The translations under genes and the position numbers were made by a program. Shown piece after piece: positions 46,146 to 55,567 of a stretch of 64,000 nt of DNA. Source of the DNA: Gemmatimonadota bacterium (GTDB lineage Bacteria > Gemmatimonadota > Gemmatimonadetes > Longimicrobiales > Gaopeijiaceae); NCBI GenBank assembly GCA_022827345.1, contig JAJDTB010000050.1, positions 1 through 64,000 on the forward strand. Direction: 5' to 3'. Position 1 is the first letter of the stretch; each line of letters starts with the position of its first letter. The notes under the pieces were generated by a model, which worked only from the letters and a program-made list of their open reading frames with translations, was not told the origin of the DNA and did not search any database.

Positions 46146-46227
46146 CCTGGTTCCTTCCCGGCGCTTCCCGCGCTCGGCGCGGTGATACTCCCCTCGCGCG
46201 TGCGCCCGCAGACGTGAATACTGTTAC

Positions 46228-46264
46228 GACAAGCCCACGCTACACGCGGATCGTCGGGCTTGTC
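46228..46264. promoter_or_regulatory. operator-like inverted repeat GACAAGCCC-N19-GGGCTTGTC in divergent promoter region
   Basis: Perfect 9-bp arms, 28-bp centre-to-centre spacing, ends 26 bp before the BKACE start. Confidence 0.5.
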
Positions 46265-46290
46265 ACACAAATCTGCACCCGGACTCGCCC

Positions 46291-47256
46291 ATGCCCAACC
46301 TTCACGACCGCTGGAACCACGCCGACGCCTTCGAATACCTCGCGCGCGTCGGCCGCATGCCCCCCACGATCATCTGCGTCGCCTGCAACGGCGGAATCCA
46401 GGGCAAGGAGTCGAATCCGAATCTGCCCGAGACGCCCGAGGAGATCGCCGAATCGGTCCGCGGCGCCTACGAGGCCGGGGCGTCGATGGTGCACGTCCAC
46501 GCGCGGCAGGCCGAATTCCCCACGCGCCCCGCCATCACCACCGAACGCTGGCTGGAGGTCAACGCGAAGATCCGCGAGGCCTGCCCGGAGATCATCATCA
46601 ACGACACGACCGGCGGCGGCCCCGGCATGACCAACGAGGAGCGGCTGCAGTGCCTGGACGCACGTCCCGAGGTCGCCTCGCTCAACCTGACGCCGGACAT
46701 GAGCCGATTCAGGATCCCGGCCCGTCCGGCGCCCCTTCCGGATCCGCGGCCCGAGATCATCTACGACGAGTGCCTTCCCTTCTCGTACCACCAGATCAGG
46801 CACTTCGCCACCGAGATGAAGGCCCGCGGGATCAAGCCGGAGCTGGAGACCTATCACCCCGGCGGCGGCTGGGTCATCCGCTACCTGATCGACGAGGGGC
46901 TGGTCGAGAAGCCGTACTGGATTCAGACCGTCATGGGGTATCAGACGTCCAGCCTTCCCACCGTCGACAACGTGCTCCAGATCATCCGCGAATTTCCGGA
47001 GGATACCGTCTGGCTGACCTCCGGCATCGGGCCCCATCAGCTGCCGATGACGACGCTGTCCACCATCCTCGGCGGACATGTGCGCGTGGGACTCGAGGAC
47101 AACGTCTACTATCGCCGCGGCGAAAAGGCGAAGAGCAACCGGCAGCTGGTGGAGCGCGCGGTGCGCATCATCCACGAACACAACCGCGAAGTGGCCACTC
47201 CCGCCCAGGCGCGCGAGATGCTGAACCTCTCTCCGACCCCTACGGCCTATGACTGA
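46291..47256 (+). CDS. BKACE / 3-keto-5-aminohexanoate cleavage family protein (DUF849)
   Basis: PPTIICVACNGGIQGKESNPNLPETPEEIAESVRGAYEAGASMVHVHAR; PEIIINDTTGGG; GGHVRVGLEDNVYYRRGEKAKSNRQLVERAVRI. Confidence 0.93.
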   Translation: MPNLHDRWNHADAFEYLARVGRMPPTIICVACNGGIQGKESNPNLPETPEEIAESVRGAYEAGASMVHVHARQAEFPTRPAITTERWLEVNAKIREACPEIIINDTTGGGPGMTNEERLQCLDARPEVASLNLTPDMSRFRIPARPAPLPDPRPEIIYDECLPFSYHQIRHFATEMKARGIKPELETYHPGGGWVIRYLIDEGLVEKPYWIQTVMGYQTSSLPTVDNVLQIIREFPEDTVWLTSGIGPHQLPMTTLSTILGGHVRVGLEDNVYYRRGEKAKSNRQLVERAVRIIHEHNREVATPAQAREMLNLSPTPTAYD

Positions 47257-49192
47257 CCGACGCCCGATGACGACTGACCCGCGCCCCATTTCAGCCCTGC
47301 TGGCAATCGCGCTCCTCACGGCCGCATGCGGGCCCACCGACACCGGAACCGGTGCAGGCGCCGGCACCACCGTCGACGCCACCGACATCGAGGGCCCCTT
47401 CCCCCGCCCCGAAGGCACCTACGAGGTCCGTCTCGACCCCACCCATATGGTCCCGATGCGCGACGGCGTCCGGCTCGCCACCGACCTCTACTTCCCCGAG
47501 GGCGCGCCCGAGCCCCTCCCCGTCATCCAGATCCGCACGCCGTACAGCAAGATGCCCCATCGCCGCGAGAACTCGGCGGCACGCTGGTTCGCCAGCCACG
47601 GCTTCGCGGTCGCGGTCCAGGACATGCGCGGCAGATTCCAGTCCGAGGGCGAGTACTTCGTCTCGCGCGACGACCGCCGCGACGGCTACGACATGGTTTC
47701 GTGGCTGGCCGAACAGCCCTGGTCGAACGGCCGCATCGGCACCTACGGGTGTTCGTACCTGGGCGAGAACCAGATGCAGCTCGCCGCCACCCGCCACCCG
47801 AATCACGCGGCCGCGCTGCCGCAGGCGGCCGGCGGCAGCCTGCGCTACTTCGGCGTCATCTTTGGCGGCGTGACCGAAATGGCCGCGAGTCTGGGGTGGT
47901 TTCGCGGCGCCGGCAGCAAGGTCTTCTACCGCATCCCGCCGGGCACGCCCCGCGACGTGATGCTCCAGGTCGAGGAGATGATCAACCCGGCGCCGGATCC
48001 CGGCGAACTCGACTTCCAGGCCGCGTGGCGGACGCTGCCCTACATCGACATGCTGAAGGCCGCCGGCGCACCGCCCACCGACTTCGAGGACTTCGTGTCG
48101 CACGAGCCCGGCGATCCCTGGTGGGACCACATCGGCTACGTCACCCCCGACGACCGCTTCGACGTCCCCGCGCTGCACGTCAATTCCTGGTACGACCTGG
48201 GCGTTGGCGAGACGCTCAAGCTCTTCAACCTGCTCAGCGACAACGCCGAGTCCGAACGCGCCCGCGACAACCAGTTCGCCATCATCTCCCCCACCGACCA
48301 CTGCACCTCCGAGATCGCCACCTCCCGCACCGTCGTCGGCGAGCGCGACCTCGGCGATGCCCGCCTCGACTACTGGAACATCTATCTGCGCTGGTTCGAC
48401 CACTGGCTGCGGGACGGCGGCGACAGCGCAGAGGGCACCGACTTCGACATGCCGCGCCTCCAGTACTACCTGATGGGCGCAAACGAGTGGCGCACGGCCG
48501 ACTCCTGGCCCGTCGAGGGCACCGAGTTCCGCCCGATGTATCTCCACAGCGGCGGCAGCGCCAACACCCGCGACGGCGACGGCCGCCTGTCCTGGGACGC
48601 CCCCACAGCCGACCAGCCCGCCGACGTCTTCACCTACGACCCCGACGACCCCGTTCCCACCATCGGGGGCCCTGTCTGCTGCACCGGCACCGCCGATGCC
48701 CCCGCCGGCGGCTTCGACCAGTCCGCCGTCGAGGACCGCGACGATGTCCTCGTCTACACCTCCGAACCGCTCACCGAGGCGCTGGAGGTCACGGGGCCCA
48801 TCGAACTGGTGCTGTACGTGTCATCCGACGCGCGCGACACCGACTTCGCGGCCAAGCTGGTCGACGTGCATCCCGACGGCACACCCATCAACGTCCAGGA
48901 GGGCATCCAGCGCGCCCGCTACCGCGAGGGCTACGGCCGCAAGGTGTGGATGGAGAAAGACCAGGTCTACGAAGTGCGTATGGATCTGCAAGCGACGGCG
49001 AACCGGTTCCTGGCCGGGCACCGCATCCGCCTCGAGGTCACTTCGTCGAGCTTCCCCCGCTGGGAGCGCAACCTGAACACGGGCGGCAACAACTACGACG
49101 AGACGGAGTGGGTGGTGGCGCGCAACTCGGTGCATCACGCCCCGGGGCTGGAGTCGCATGTTGTGCTGCCGGTGGTTCCGGAAAGGGAGTAG
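47249..49192 (+). CDS. CocE/NonD family hydrolase (X-Pro dipeptidyl-peptidase S15-like)
   Basis: MRDGVRLATDLYFPEG; VAVQDMRGRFQSEGEY; GTYGCSYLGENQ; overlaps the BKACE gene end by 8 nt. Confidence 0.9.
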   Translation: MTDRRPMTTDPRPISALLAIALLTAACGPTDTGTGAGAGTTVDATDIEGPFPRPEGTYEVRLDPTHMVPMRDGVRLATDLYFPEGAPEPLPVIQIRTPYSKMPHRRENSAARWFASHGFAVAVQDMRGRFQSEGEYFVSRDDRRDGYDMVSWLAEQPWSNGRIGTYGCSYLGENQMQLAATRHPNHAAALPQAAGGSLRYFGVIFGGVTEMAASLGWFRGAGSKVFYRIPPGTPRDVMLQVEEMINPAPDPGELDFQAAWRTLPYIDMLKAAGAPPTDFEDFVSHEPGDPWWDHIGYVTPDDRFDVPALHVNSWYDLGVGETLKLFNLLSDNAESERARDNQFAIISPTDHCTSEIATSRTVVGERDLGDARLDYWNIYLRWFDHWLRDGGDSAEGTDFDMPRLQYYLMGANEWRTADSWPVEGTEFRPMYLHSGGSANTRDGDGRLSWDAPTADQPADVFTYDPDDPVPTIGGPVCCTGTADAPAGGFDQSAVEDRDDVLVYTSEPLTEALEVTGPIELVLYVSSDARDTDFAAKLVDVHPDGTPINVQEGIQRARYREGYGRKVWMEKDQVYEVRMDLQATANRFLAGHRIRLEVTSSSFPRWERNLNTGGNNYDETEWVVARNSVHHAPGLESHVVLPVVPERE

Positions 49193-49305
49193 CCGATGGG
49201 ATCGTGGGTGGTGGGGAACGCAACCCTTTCCGCAAGTGTAACAACTAAGATGATAGGACATGGGCCAAATACGGGAATCAGGCCAAAGGACGGAGGGGTT
49301 CGGAT

Positions 49306-49731
49306 ATGACACAGAGAATTGCGACGAGACGCGGGAGATTCACGAACGCCGCCCTGCTCGTGGCCGCTGCGCTGTTGACACTCGGTGGAGCGATCTCCTG
49401 CGCGTCCAGCGGAGAAGACTCGCTTTCCACCCGCGGCAGCGGTGACATCACCCGCGAGGAGCTCGAAGCCACCTCCGTGAACGACGCAATGGAGGCGATC
49501 TCACTTCTCCGGCCGCGGTGGCTCAGAGCCCGCCCGGCACGCACCCCCAACGACCCCATTCCCGTCGTGGGAGTGGTGATCGACAACATGGCCCGGGCCA
49601 CGCGGGACGATCTTGCCTCGCTGCCGATCGGCCAGGTGGAGCGGATCACCTTCTTGAGCGCGGCGGACGCCACAATCCGGTTCGGCACCGGGTACACGGG
49701 CGGGGCCATCATCGTCACGACACGGAAGTAG
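49306..49731 (+). CDS. small lipoprotein with TonB-plug-like C-terminus
   Basis: Lipobox GGAISCASSGE; GQVERITFLSAADATIRFGTGYTGGAIIVTTRK. Confidence 0.6.
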   Translation: MTQRIATRRGRFTNAALLVAAALLTLGGAISCASSGEDSLSTRGSGDITREELEATSVNDAMEAISLLRPRWLRARPARTPNDPIPVVGVVIDNMARATRDDLASLPIGQVERITFLSAADATIRFGTGYTGGAIIVTTRK

Positions 49732-49905
49732 CCCCGCAGAGGGCCGGCCGACCGGCTGCCGGCAGGCCGCGCTGCCGAGAAGCGTCCCCGCGCGGCACGC
49801 CCGGACATTGCCCCGCAGGGGGCCCATGGCTAGAATGCGCACGCCAAAATGGCGACATTAGTCAGGCTTCTTTCGTTTCATGCCACCAGCCTTCGGGCGA
49901 GGACA

Positions 49906-50934
49906 ATGACGCGGCTTACCACAGGTCAATCTTTCAACACAATCAGCGCTGTGGGCTTCCTGGCGGTCGTAATGATCGCTGGAGGATGCAACCCGGCTCC
50001 GGGGATCGCCCGGGGCGAGATGCTCTTCGACACCTGCTCTCCCTGTCACGGGGACGACGGCGCCGGCGACCAGGAACTCGCCGCTCCGGCGATCGCGGGG
50101 GCGTCCGACTGGTACATGACCTACCAGATCGAGAAGTTCCAGAACGGCGTGCGCGGGTATCACTACACCGACGCAGAGGGGCTGCGCATGCGTCCCATGT
50201 CGAGGGCGCTGTTCGCGGACCGGGGCGACATCGAATCGGTTGTCGAATACGTCTTCTCGCTCCCGATCCCCGATCCTCCGGCCACCGTCGAGGCCGACGC
50301 CGCGGCGGGAGAGGCGGAGTACGAGGCATTGTGCTCAAACTGCCATGGAGTCGACGGCCGCGGAGTCGATTCGCCGGTGCCGGAACTCCGTGCCCCCTCG
50401 GTGCTTCACCTGAACGACTGGTACATCGCCTCGTCGCTGCGGAAGTATCGGGACGGGGTGCGCGGGGCGGCGCCTGGAGACGGTGCGGGCGCGGTCATGC
50501 GCGGCCCCATGGCCGGGATGTCCGACGAGCGGATCGACAACGTGACCGCCTACATCATGAGCATGCAGCGCCTGCCGCGCCGGATCCCCGGTCCGCCGCC
50601 CGAGCCGCTGCCGGAGCTGATCGTCGACGCCTCGATCCTGCCGGAGGGCGTCACCGTGGAGATGGCCCGCGAAGGCCAGGAGATCTTCCACGGCGAAGGC
50701 ATCTGCGTCACCTGCCACCTGCGCGGCGGCGAGGGCGGGCCCCTGGCTCCGAGCCTCACCGACGCGACATGGCTCAACATCGACGGCGAATACGAGTCGA
50801 TCGTCGACATCGTCATGACCGGCGTCCCGCAGCCGGTGGAGCACCCGGGCCAGATGCTCGCCCGGGCCGGAACCTCGATCACCGACGACCAGGTGCGCGC
50901 GGTCGCCGCCTACGTCTACACCCTAAGCCGCTGA
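49906..50934 (+). CDS. multi-domain (triheme) cytochrome c lipoprotein
   Basis: Three heme motifs CSPCH, CSNCH, CVTCH; lipobox IAGGCNPAPG; heads the oxidase operon. Confidence 0.9.
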   Translation: MTRLTTGQSFNTISAVGFLAVVMIAGGCNPAPGIARGEMLFDTCSPCHGDDGAGDQELAAPAIAGASDWYMTYQIEKFQNGVRGYHYTDAEGLRMRPMSRALFADRGDIESVVEYVFSLPIPDPPATVEADAAAGEAEYEALCSNCHGVDGRGVDSPVPELRAPSVLHLNDWYIASSLRKYRDGVRGAAPGDGAGAVMRGPMAGMSDERIDNVTAYIMSMQRLPRRIPGPPPEPLPELIVDASILPEGVTVEMAREGQEIFHGEGICVTCHLRGGEGGPLAPSLTDATWLNIDGEYESIVDIVMTGVPQPVEHPGQMLARAGTSITDDQVRAVAAYVYTLSR

Positions 50935-50937
50935 AAC

Positions 50938-51123
50938 ATGGAAGAGAAAGCGACCCCGGATACACCGACCCACGCGGAGCTCGCGGCGCAGATCCCGCCC
51001 GCTCCCGCGGACGAAGTCAATGACGCCATCGTCTTCGCCAGGAAGACCATGATGATCACCCTCCTGCTGGCCGTGGGCTTCATCGGCGCCGCCGTCGTCT
51101 GGACCTTCGTGCTGCAAACATGA
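50938..51123 (+). CDS. small single-TM protein of the cytochrome oxidase operon
   Basis: 61 aa with one TM (MMITLLLAVGFIGAAVVWTFVL); stop overlaps next ATG (ATGA). Confidence 0.65.
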   Translation: MEEKATPDTPTHAELAAQIPPAPADEVNDAIVFARKTMMITLLLAVGFIGAAVVWTFVLQT

Positions 51124-51866
51124 ACAGATTCTTCGACTTCTTCGAATTCAGCTGGTTCGAGCCGCTCATCGAGGTGGGTTCGTCCTATGCGGAGCAGATC
51201 GACGGGCTCATCCTGACGGTGCTGATCATCGTGGGGGTGTGGTTCCTCGCGGCCGAGTACGTCTTCCTGCACTTCATCCTCAAGTTCCGGGCGAAGCCGG
51301 GCCGGCGCGGGGAGTACATCGACGGGAAGAACAAGCGCCACAAGCGGTGGATCACGATTCCGCACCTCTGCGTGCTGGTCTTCGACATCCTGATCATCCT
51401 TGTCTCCTTCCGGGTCTGGCACGACATCAAGATGGACCTGCCCGAAGATCCCGACGCGGTGGTGCGGGTGATCGGCCAGCAGTGGGCGTGGACCTTCCAG
51501 CACCCCGGCGCCGACGGCGAGCTCGACAGCCCCGACGACATCTTCACCGTGGACGAGCTTCACGTCGAGAACAACAAGACCTACCACTTCGAGCTTCAGG
51601 CGACGGACGTCCTGCACAGCTTTTCGGTGCCCGTATGGCGCATCAAGCAGGATGCCATCCCCGGACGGACCATCACGGGGTGGTTCGAGCCCACCAGGAC
51701 GGGCGAATTCGATGTCCAGTGCGCCGAGATCTGCGGTTTCGGGCACGGCGTCATGGCCGCCAGGGTGATGGTCGAAGACGCGGAAACACACGCAGCCTGG
51801 GTGGCGGCGAACACGCCTGTCGCGGCGGCTTCGGCCCCCGCGGGCGCCACGCCAGCCTCCCAGTAG
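51120..51866 (+). CDS. ctaC: cytochrome c oxidase subunit II
   Basis: VIGQQWAWTFQHPG; CuA motif CAEICGFGHGVM. Confidence 0.95.
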   Translation: MNRFFDFFEFSWFEPLIEVGSSYAEQIDGLILTVLIIVGVWFLAAEYVFLHFILKFRAKPGRRGEYIDGKNKRHKRWITIPHLCVLVFDILIILVSFRVWHDIKMDLPEDPDAVVRVIGQQWAWTFQHPGADGELDSPDDIFTVDELHVENNKTYHFELQATDVLHSFSVPVWRIKQDAIPGRTITGWFEPTRTGEFDVQCAEICGFGHGVMAARVMVEDAETHAAWVAANTPVAAASAPAGATPASQ

Positions 51867-51898
51867 CGAGATAAGAGAGAGACGGAGGACCGAGAGAG

Positions 51899-53617
51899 AT
51901 GGTTGAGCCTGCGGTCGATCTGACACACGGACACGCCCACGACGACCATGCCGACCATGGTCCCCAGGGCTGGCTGAAGTACCTGTGGTCGACGGACCAC
52001 AAGGTCATCGCCATGCAGTACATGTTCACCGGCATGTTCATGGCCCTCATCGGGGGCTTCATGGCGTACGTCTTCCGGATGCAGCTGGCCTTCCCCGGAA
52101 TGCCGGTGCCCGGATTCGGGATCGTGTCGCCGGGCGAATACAACGCGTTGGTGACCAACCACGGCACCATCATGATCTTCTGGGTGGCCATGCCCGTGCT
52201 GCTGGCCGCCTTCGGGAACTTCCTGATTCCGCTCATGATCGGGGCGGACGACATGGTCTTCCCCAAGATCAACCGCCTCTCCTTCCAGGTCTTCTTCGTC
52301 AGCACGATCGTGATCCTGGCGTCGCTCGTGGTGGAAGGAGGTGGCTTCGCGGGAGCCTGGACCGCCTACCCGCCGCTCTCGGCGGATTCCACCTACAACC
52401 TCACGCCGCTGGGGAGTACCCTGTGGGTCATTGGGGTGGGACTGGAGTTCGTGGCCTTCCTCCTTGGCGGGATCAATTTCATCACCACCCTGATGAACTC
52501 GCGCGCTCCCGGGATGCGCGCCTTCGACATCCCGATTGTCGTGTGGATGATCGTCGTCGCCAGCATCCTCTTCATGATGTCGGTCGGCCCGCTGCTGGCC
52601 GGCGCGATCATGCTGATCTTCGACCAGACGATCGGCACCGGCTTCTACAACCCGGCCACGGGCGGCGACCCGATCCTCTGGCAGCACCTCTTCTGGTTCT
52701 TCGGGCACCCCGAGGTGTACGTCGTGCTGCTCCCCGCGATGGGCGTGGTGATCGAGATCATCACCACCTTCGCGCGCAAGAAGCTCTTCGCCTACCGCAC
52801 GGTGATCTTCACGATCGTCGCGACCGGCGTCCTCAGCTTCTTCGTCTGGGCGCACCACCAGTTCATCGCCGGAATTGATCCACGGATGGCGAACATCTTC
52901 ACCATCACCACGCTCTTGATCTCGGTGCCCATCGCGGAGCTGTGCTTCATCTACATTGCCACGCTCTACGGCGGGTCGATCACGCTATCGACGCCCATGC
53001 TTTGGGGGCTTGCCTTCGTAGCCGAGTTCCTGATCGGGGGCGTAACGGGGATCTTCCTGGGCGCGGCGGGTGCGGACATCTACTTCCACGACACCTACTT
53101 CGTCCTTGCCCATTTCCATTACACCTTCTTCCCGATTGCGATCATAGGGACCTTTGCGGCCTTCACCTACTGGTTCCCGAAGATGTTCGGGAAAATGATG
53201 GACGAACGGCTCGGGAAATGGCACTTCTGGCTCACGATCATCCCCTTCAACATGATCTTCATCCCGCTCTTCGTGCTCGGGATGGGCGGCCAGCACCGCC
53301 GGATCTACAACTACACGCACTTCCCCGAGCTGGCCATCGACATCTTCCAGGACATGCGCATCGTGGCGACGGTTTCGCTGCTGATCATGCTCGCCGCGCA
53401 GTTCATCTTCTTCTACAACTGCTGGAAATCGTGGCGCTCGAAGGAAAAGGCTCCCAGGAACCCCTGGAAGGCCAACTCGCTCGAGTGGACCACCGAATCG
53501 CCCCCGCCGCACGGCAACTGGCACCCCGACCGGATGCCGGTGGTCTACCGGGGCCCCTACGAGTACAACGTGCCGGGCCGCGAAGACGACTACTGGCCGC
53601 AGAACGAACCCAAATGA
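51899..53617 (+). CDS. ctaD: cytochrome c oxidase subunit I
   Basis: WLKYLWSTDHKVIAMQYMFTG; WQHLFWFFGHPEVYVVLLPAMG; HDTYFVLAHFHYTFF. Confidence 0.97.
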   Translation: MVEPAVDLTHGHAHDDHADHGPQGWLKYLWSTDHKVIAMQYMFTGMFMALIGGFMAYVFRMQLAFPGMPVPGFGIVSPGEYNALVTNHGTIMIFWVAMPVLLAAFGNFLIPLMIGADDMVFPKINRLSFQVFFVSTIVILASLVVEGGGFAGAWTAYPPLSADSTYNLTPLGSTLWVIGVGLEFVAFLLGGINFITTLMNSRAPGMRAFDIPIVVWMIVVASILFMMSVGPLLAGAIMLIFDQTIGTGFYNPATGGDPILWQHLFWFFGHPEVYVVLLPAMGVVIEIITTFARKKLFAYRTVIFTIVATGVLSFFVWAHHQFIAGIDPRMANIFTITTLLISVPIAELCFIYIATLYGGSITLSTPMLWGLAFVAEFLIGGVTGIFLGAAGADIYFHDTYFVLAHFHYTFFPIAIIGTFAAFTYWFPKMFGKMMDERLGKWHFWLTIIPFNMIFIPLFVLGMGGQHRRIYNYTHFPELAIDIFQDMRIVATVSLLIMLAAQFIFFYNCWKSWRSKEKAPRNPWKANSLEWTTESPPPHGNWHPDRMPVVYRGPYEYNVPGREDDYWPQNEPK

Positions 53618-53657
53618 CGAGTCCTATGCCAATGCATGACAGCGTGAGGCCGAACGC

Positions 53658-54227
53658 ATGAGGCCGATCGCAACAACACGCGCCGCCACCGGAACCGCTA
53701 CCGGCAAGCTGGCGGTGTGGTGGGTCCTGGCGTCCGAAGTCGTGATCTTCGGGGGGCTGCTGGCCTCCTACGTCATGTTCCGGCTGGGCCACCCCGAGTG
53801 GGCGGACGCCGCGGCGGTCACGAACACCTGGATCGGCGCCTTCAACACCTGGGTGCTGCTCACCTCGAGCCTCACGGCGGTGCTCGCGCACCAGGCCGCC
53901 GAGAGGGGCGACGGCAAGCAGGCCGCGAAGTACCTGTATTGCACCATCTTCGGCGCGCTTGTCTTCCTTGGCGTCAAGACGTACGAGTGGTGGTACGAGA
54001 TCAGCCACGGCTACACGATCACGTCGAACGGCTTCTGGGCGTTCTACTACACCGCCGCCGGCCTGCACGCCTTCCACGTGATCGCGGGTGCGGTGATCAT
54101 GGCCTTCGTCGCCCGGGACGCCGCGAAGGGCCGCGAACTCCACCGGGTCGAGTTGATCGGGATCTACTGGCACTTCGTCGACATCGTCTGGATCTTCCTG
54201 TTCCCCCTGCTCTACATCGCGAAATAG
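53658..54227 (+). CDS. ctaE: cytochrome c oxidase subunit III family (copy 1)
   Basis: LGVKTYEWWYEI; GLHAFHVIAGAVIM; YWHFVDIVWIFLFPLLYI. Confidence 0.9.
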   Translation: MRPIATTRAATGTATGKLAVWWVLASEVVIFGGLLASYVMFRLGHPEWADAAAVTNTWIGAFNTWVLLTSSLTAVLAHQAAERGDGKQAAKYLYCTIFGALVFLGVKTYEWWYEISHGYTITSNGFWAFYYTAAGLHAFHVIAGAVIMAFVARDAAKGRELHRVELIGIYWHFVDIVWIFLFPLLYIAK

Positions 54228-54230
54228 CTC

Positions 54231-54959
54231 ATGGCCGGTCACTCGGAAGACACGGGATTCTTCGGCAACCACTACGTGAGGGTCTACGTCGTGCTGCTGG
54301 TTCTGCTGGCGGTGAGCATCGTGGGGCCATTTGTGGGCGAAGGGCTGAACAGACAGGTCGAGGTTTTCGGGCGGACGTTCAGTCTCGGCATCGTCATCAC
54401 GCTGATCACGGCATTCGGGATCGCGGTCGTCAAAGCCTGGCTCGTGATCAAGAACTTCATGCACCTTACGATCGAGCGGGTGGTGCCGAAGCTCTTCCTG
54501 GCCGCGTCGGTGCTGTTGCTGGCCCTTTTCTGGGGCGGCGTGGCGCCGGATGTGCAGTTGCACTCGGGACGGATGTGGGAAAACGACGCCGCCCAGGCCG
54601 CCGTCGACCGCGGGATCGCGGAGCCGGAGGAGCACGCCGAGGAAGAGCACGTTGAAGAGGGTGATCACGCCGAAGTGAGCTACGCGGGGCTGGTGCCGAC
54701 GGCCAAGACGACGGCGAACCTGTTGCCGGGCGGCTACAACTTCGTGCACGCCGCCTTCTGGACGGTGGTCGTGCTGGTGGCGATCGGCACCAACGCCGTC
54801 GCGATCATCCTGTCGATCGGGATTCTGCTGCTGGCGCTGGAGACGCTGATGAAGATCCCGATGCTGCAGCGGATGGTGGGGCCCATGCTGGAGAAGTTGA
54901 TGCGGCTGCCGGGCGTTGGCAGGATCCGCAAGCTGTTGCCGGGTGGCCAGGAGGCTTAG
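54231..54959 (+). CDS. cytochrome c oxidase subunit IV-like protein with extra C-terminal membrane domain
   Basis: VVLLVLLAVSIVGPF...IAVVKAWLVIKNFMHL; acidic His-containing linker EEHAEEEHVEEGDHAE; extra C-terminal hydrophobic segment. Confidence 0.75.
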   Translation: MAGHSEDTGFFGNHYVRVYVVLLVLLAVSIVGPFVGEGLNRQVEVFGRTFSLGIVITLITAFGIAVVKAWLVIKNFMHLTIERVVPKLFLAASVLLLALFWGGVAPDVQLHSGRMWENDAAQAAVDRGIAEPEEHAEEEHVEEGDHAEVSYAGLVPTAKTTANLLPGGYNFVHAAFWTVVVLVAIGTNAVAIILSIGILLLALETLMKIPMLQRMVGPMLEKLMRLPGVGRIRKLLPGGQEA

Positions 54960-54968
54960 GAGGACGAT

Positions 54969-55565
54969 ATGTCCGCGCAGGCGAGAGTCATTCCGTTCCG
55001 GCCCCGGCCGCACAGGGCGAAGAAGATCGTGTCCAACGGCGTGCTTGGGATGATTCTGTTCGTCTTCGTCGAAATCATGCTCTTCGCGGGATTCATCTCG
55101 GCCTTCGTGATCATCAAGGCGCGCGCCGTCGGGTCGGTGTGGCCGCCGCCGAATCAGCCACGGCTGCCCTTCGCGGAGACGGCGGTCAACACGACCGCGC
55201 TGATTGCGAGTGGGGTCGCGCTGCTCATCGCGCACACGATGTTCCAGCGCGGCAACCGCGACATCCGGACCCTGCTGGCGTCGGCGACCGTTCTCGGCGC
55301 CACCTTCGTGGCGCTGCAGGGGGTGGAGTGGCTGGCGCTGATTCAGGAGGGACTGACGATCACGTCGTCGACCTACGGCGCCCTCTTCTACACGATCATC
55401 GGGGCGCACGCCCTGCACGCGGTCGCCGCGATTGCGGCGCTGGGATGGGCGTTCGCGCGGCTGCTGAGCGATCGGCTGACGAAGGAGGCCATGTCGACCG
55501 TGGCGCTCTTCTGGTACTTCGTGGTGCTGGTCTGGCCCTTCCTGTACTTCCAGGTGTATCTCTAG
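54969..55565 (+). CDS. heme-copper oxidase subunit III family protein (copy 2)
   Basis: VEIMLFAGFISAFVI; LQGVEWLALIQEGLTI; GAHALHAVAAIAALGWAF; FWYFVVLVWPFLYFQVYL. Confidence 0.87.
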   Translation: MSAQARVIPFRPRPHRAKKIVSNGVLGMILFVFVEIMLFAGFISAFVIIKARAVGSVWPPPNQPRLPFAETAVNTTALIASGVALLIAHTMFQRGNRDIRTLLASATVLGATFVALQGVEWLALIQEGLTITSSTYGALFYTIIGAHALHAVAAIAALGWAFARLLSDRLTKEAMSTVALFWYFVVLVWPFLYFQVYL

Positions 55566-55567
55566 AC

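Noticed and set aside
47326-49248. 640-aa + strand ORF overlapping the CocE-like gene
   Set aside because: Arg/Pro-rich alternative frame with no domain motifs; the CocE/NonD frame has clear motifs.
49261-49288. GGGCCAAATACGGGAATCAGGCCAAAGG as a fifth copy of the dyad element
   Set aside because: Contains two direct GGCCAAA units but no inverted arms and no GTC...GAC ends; not a family member.
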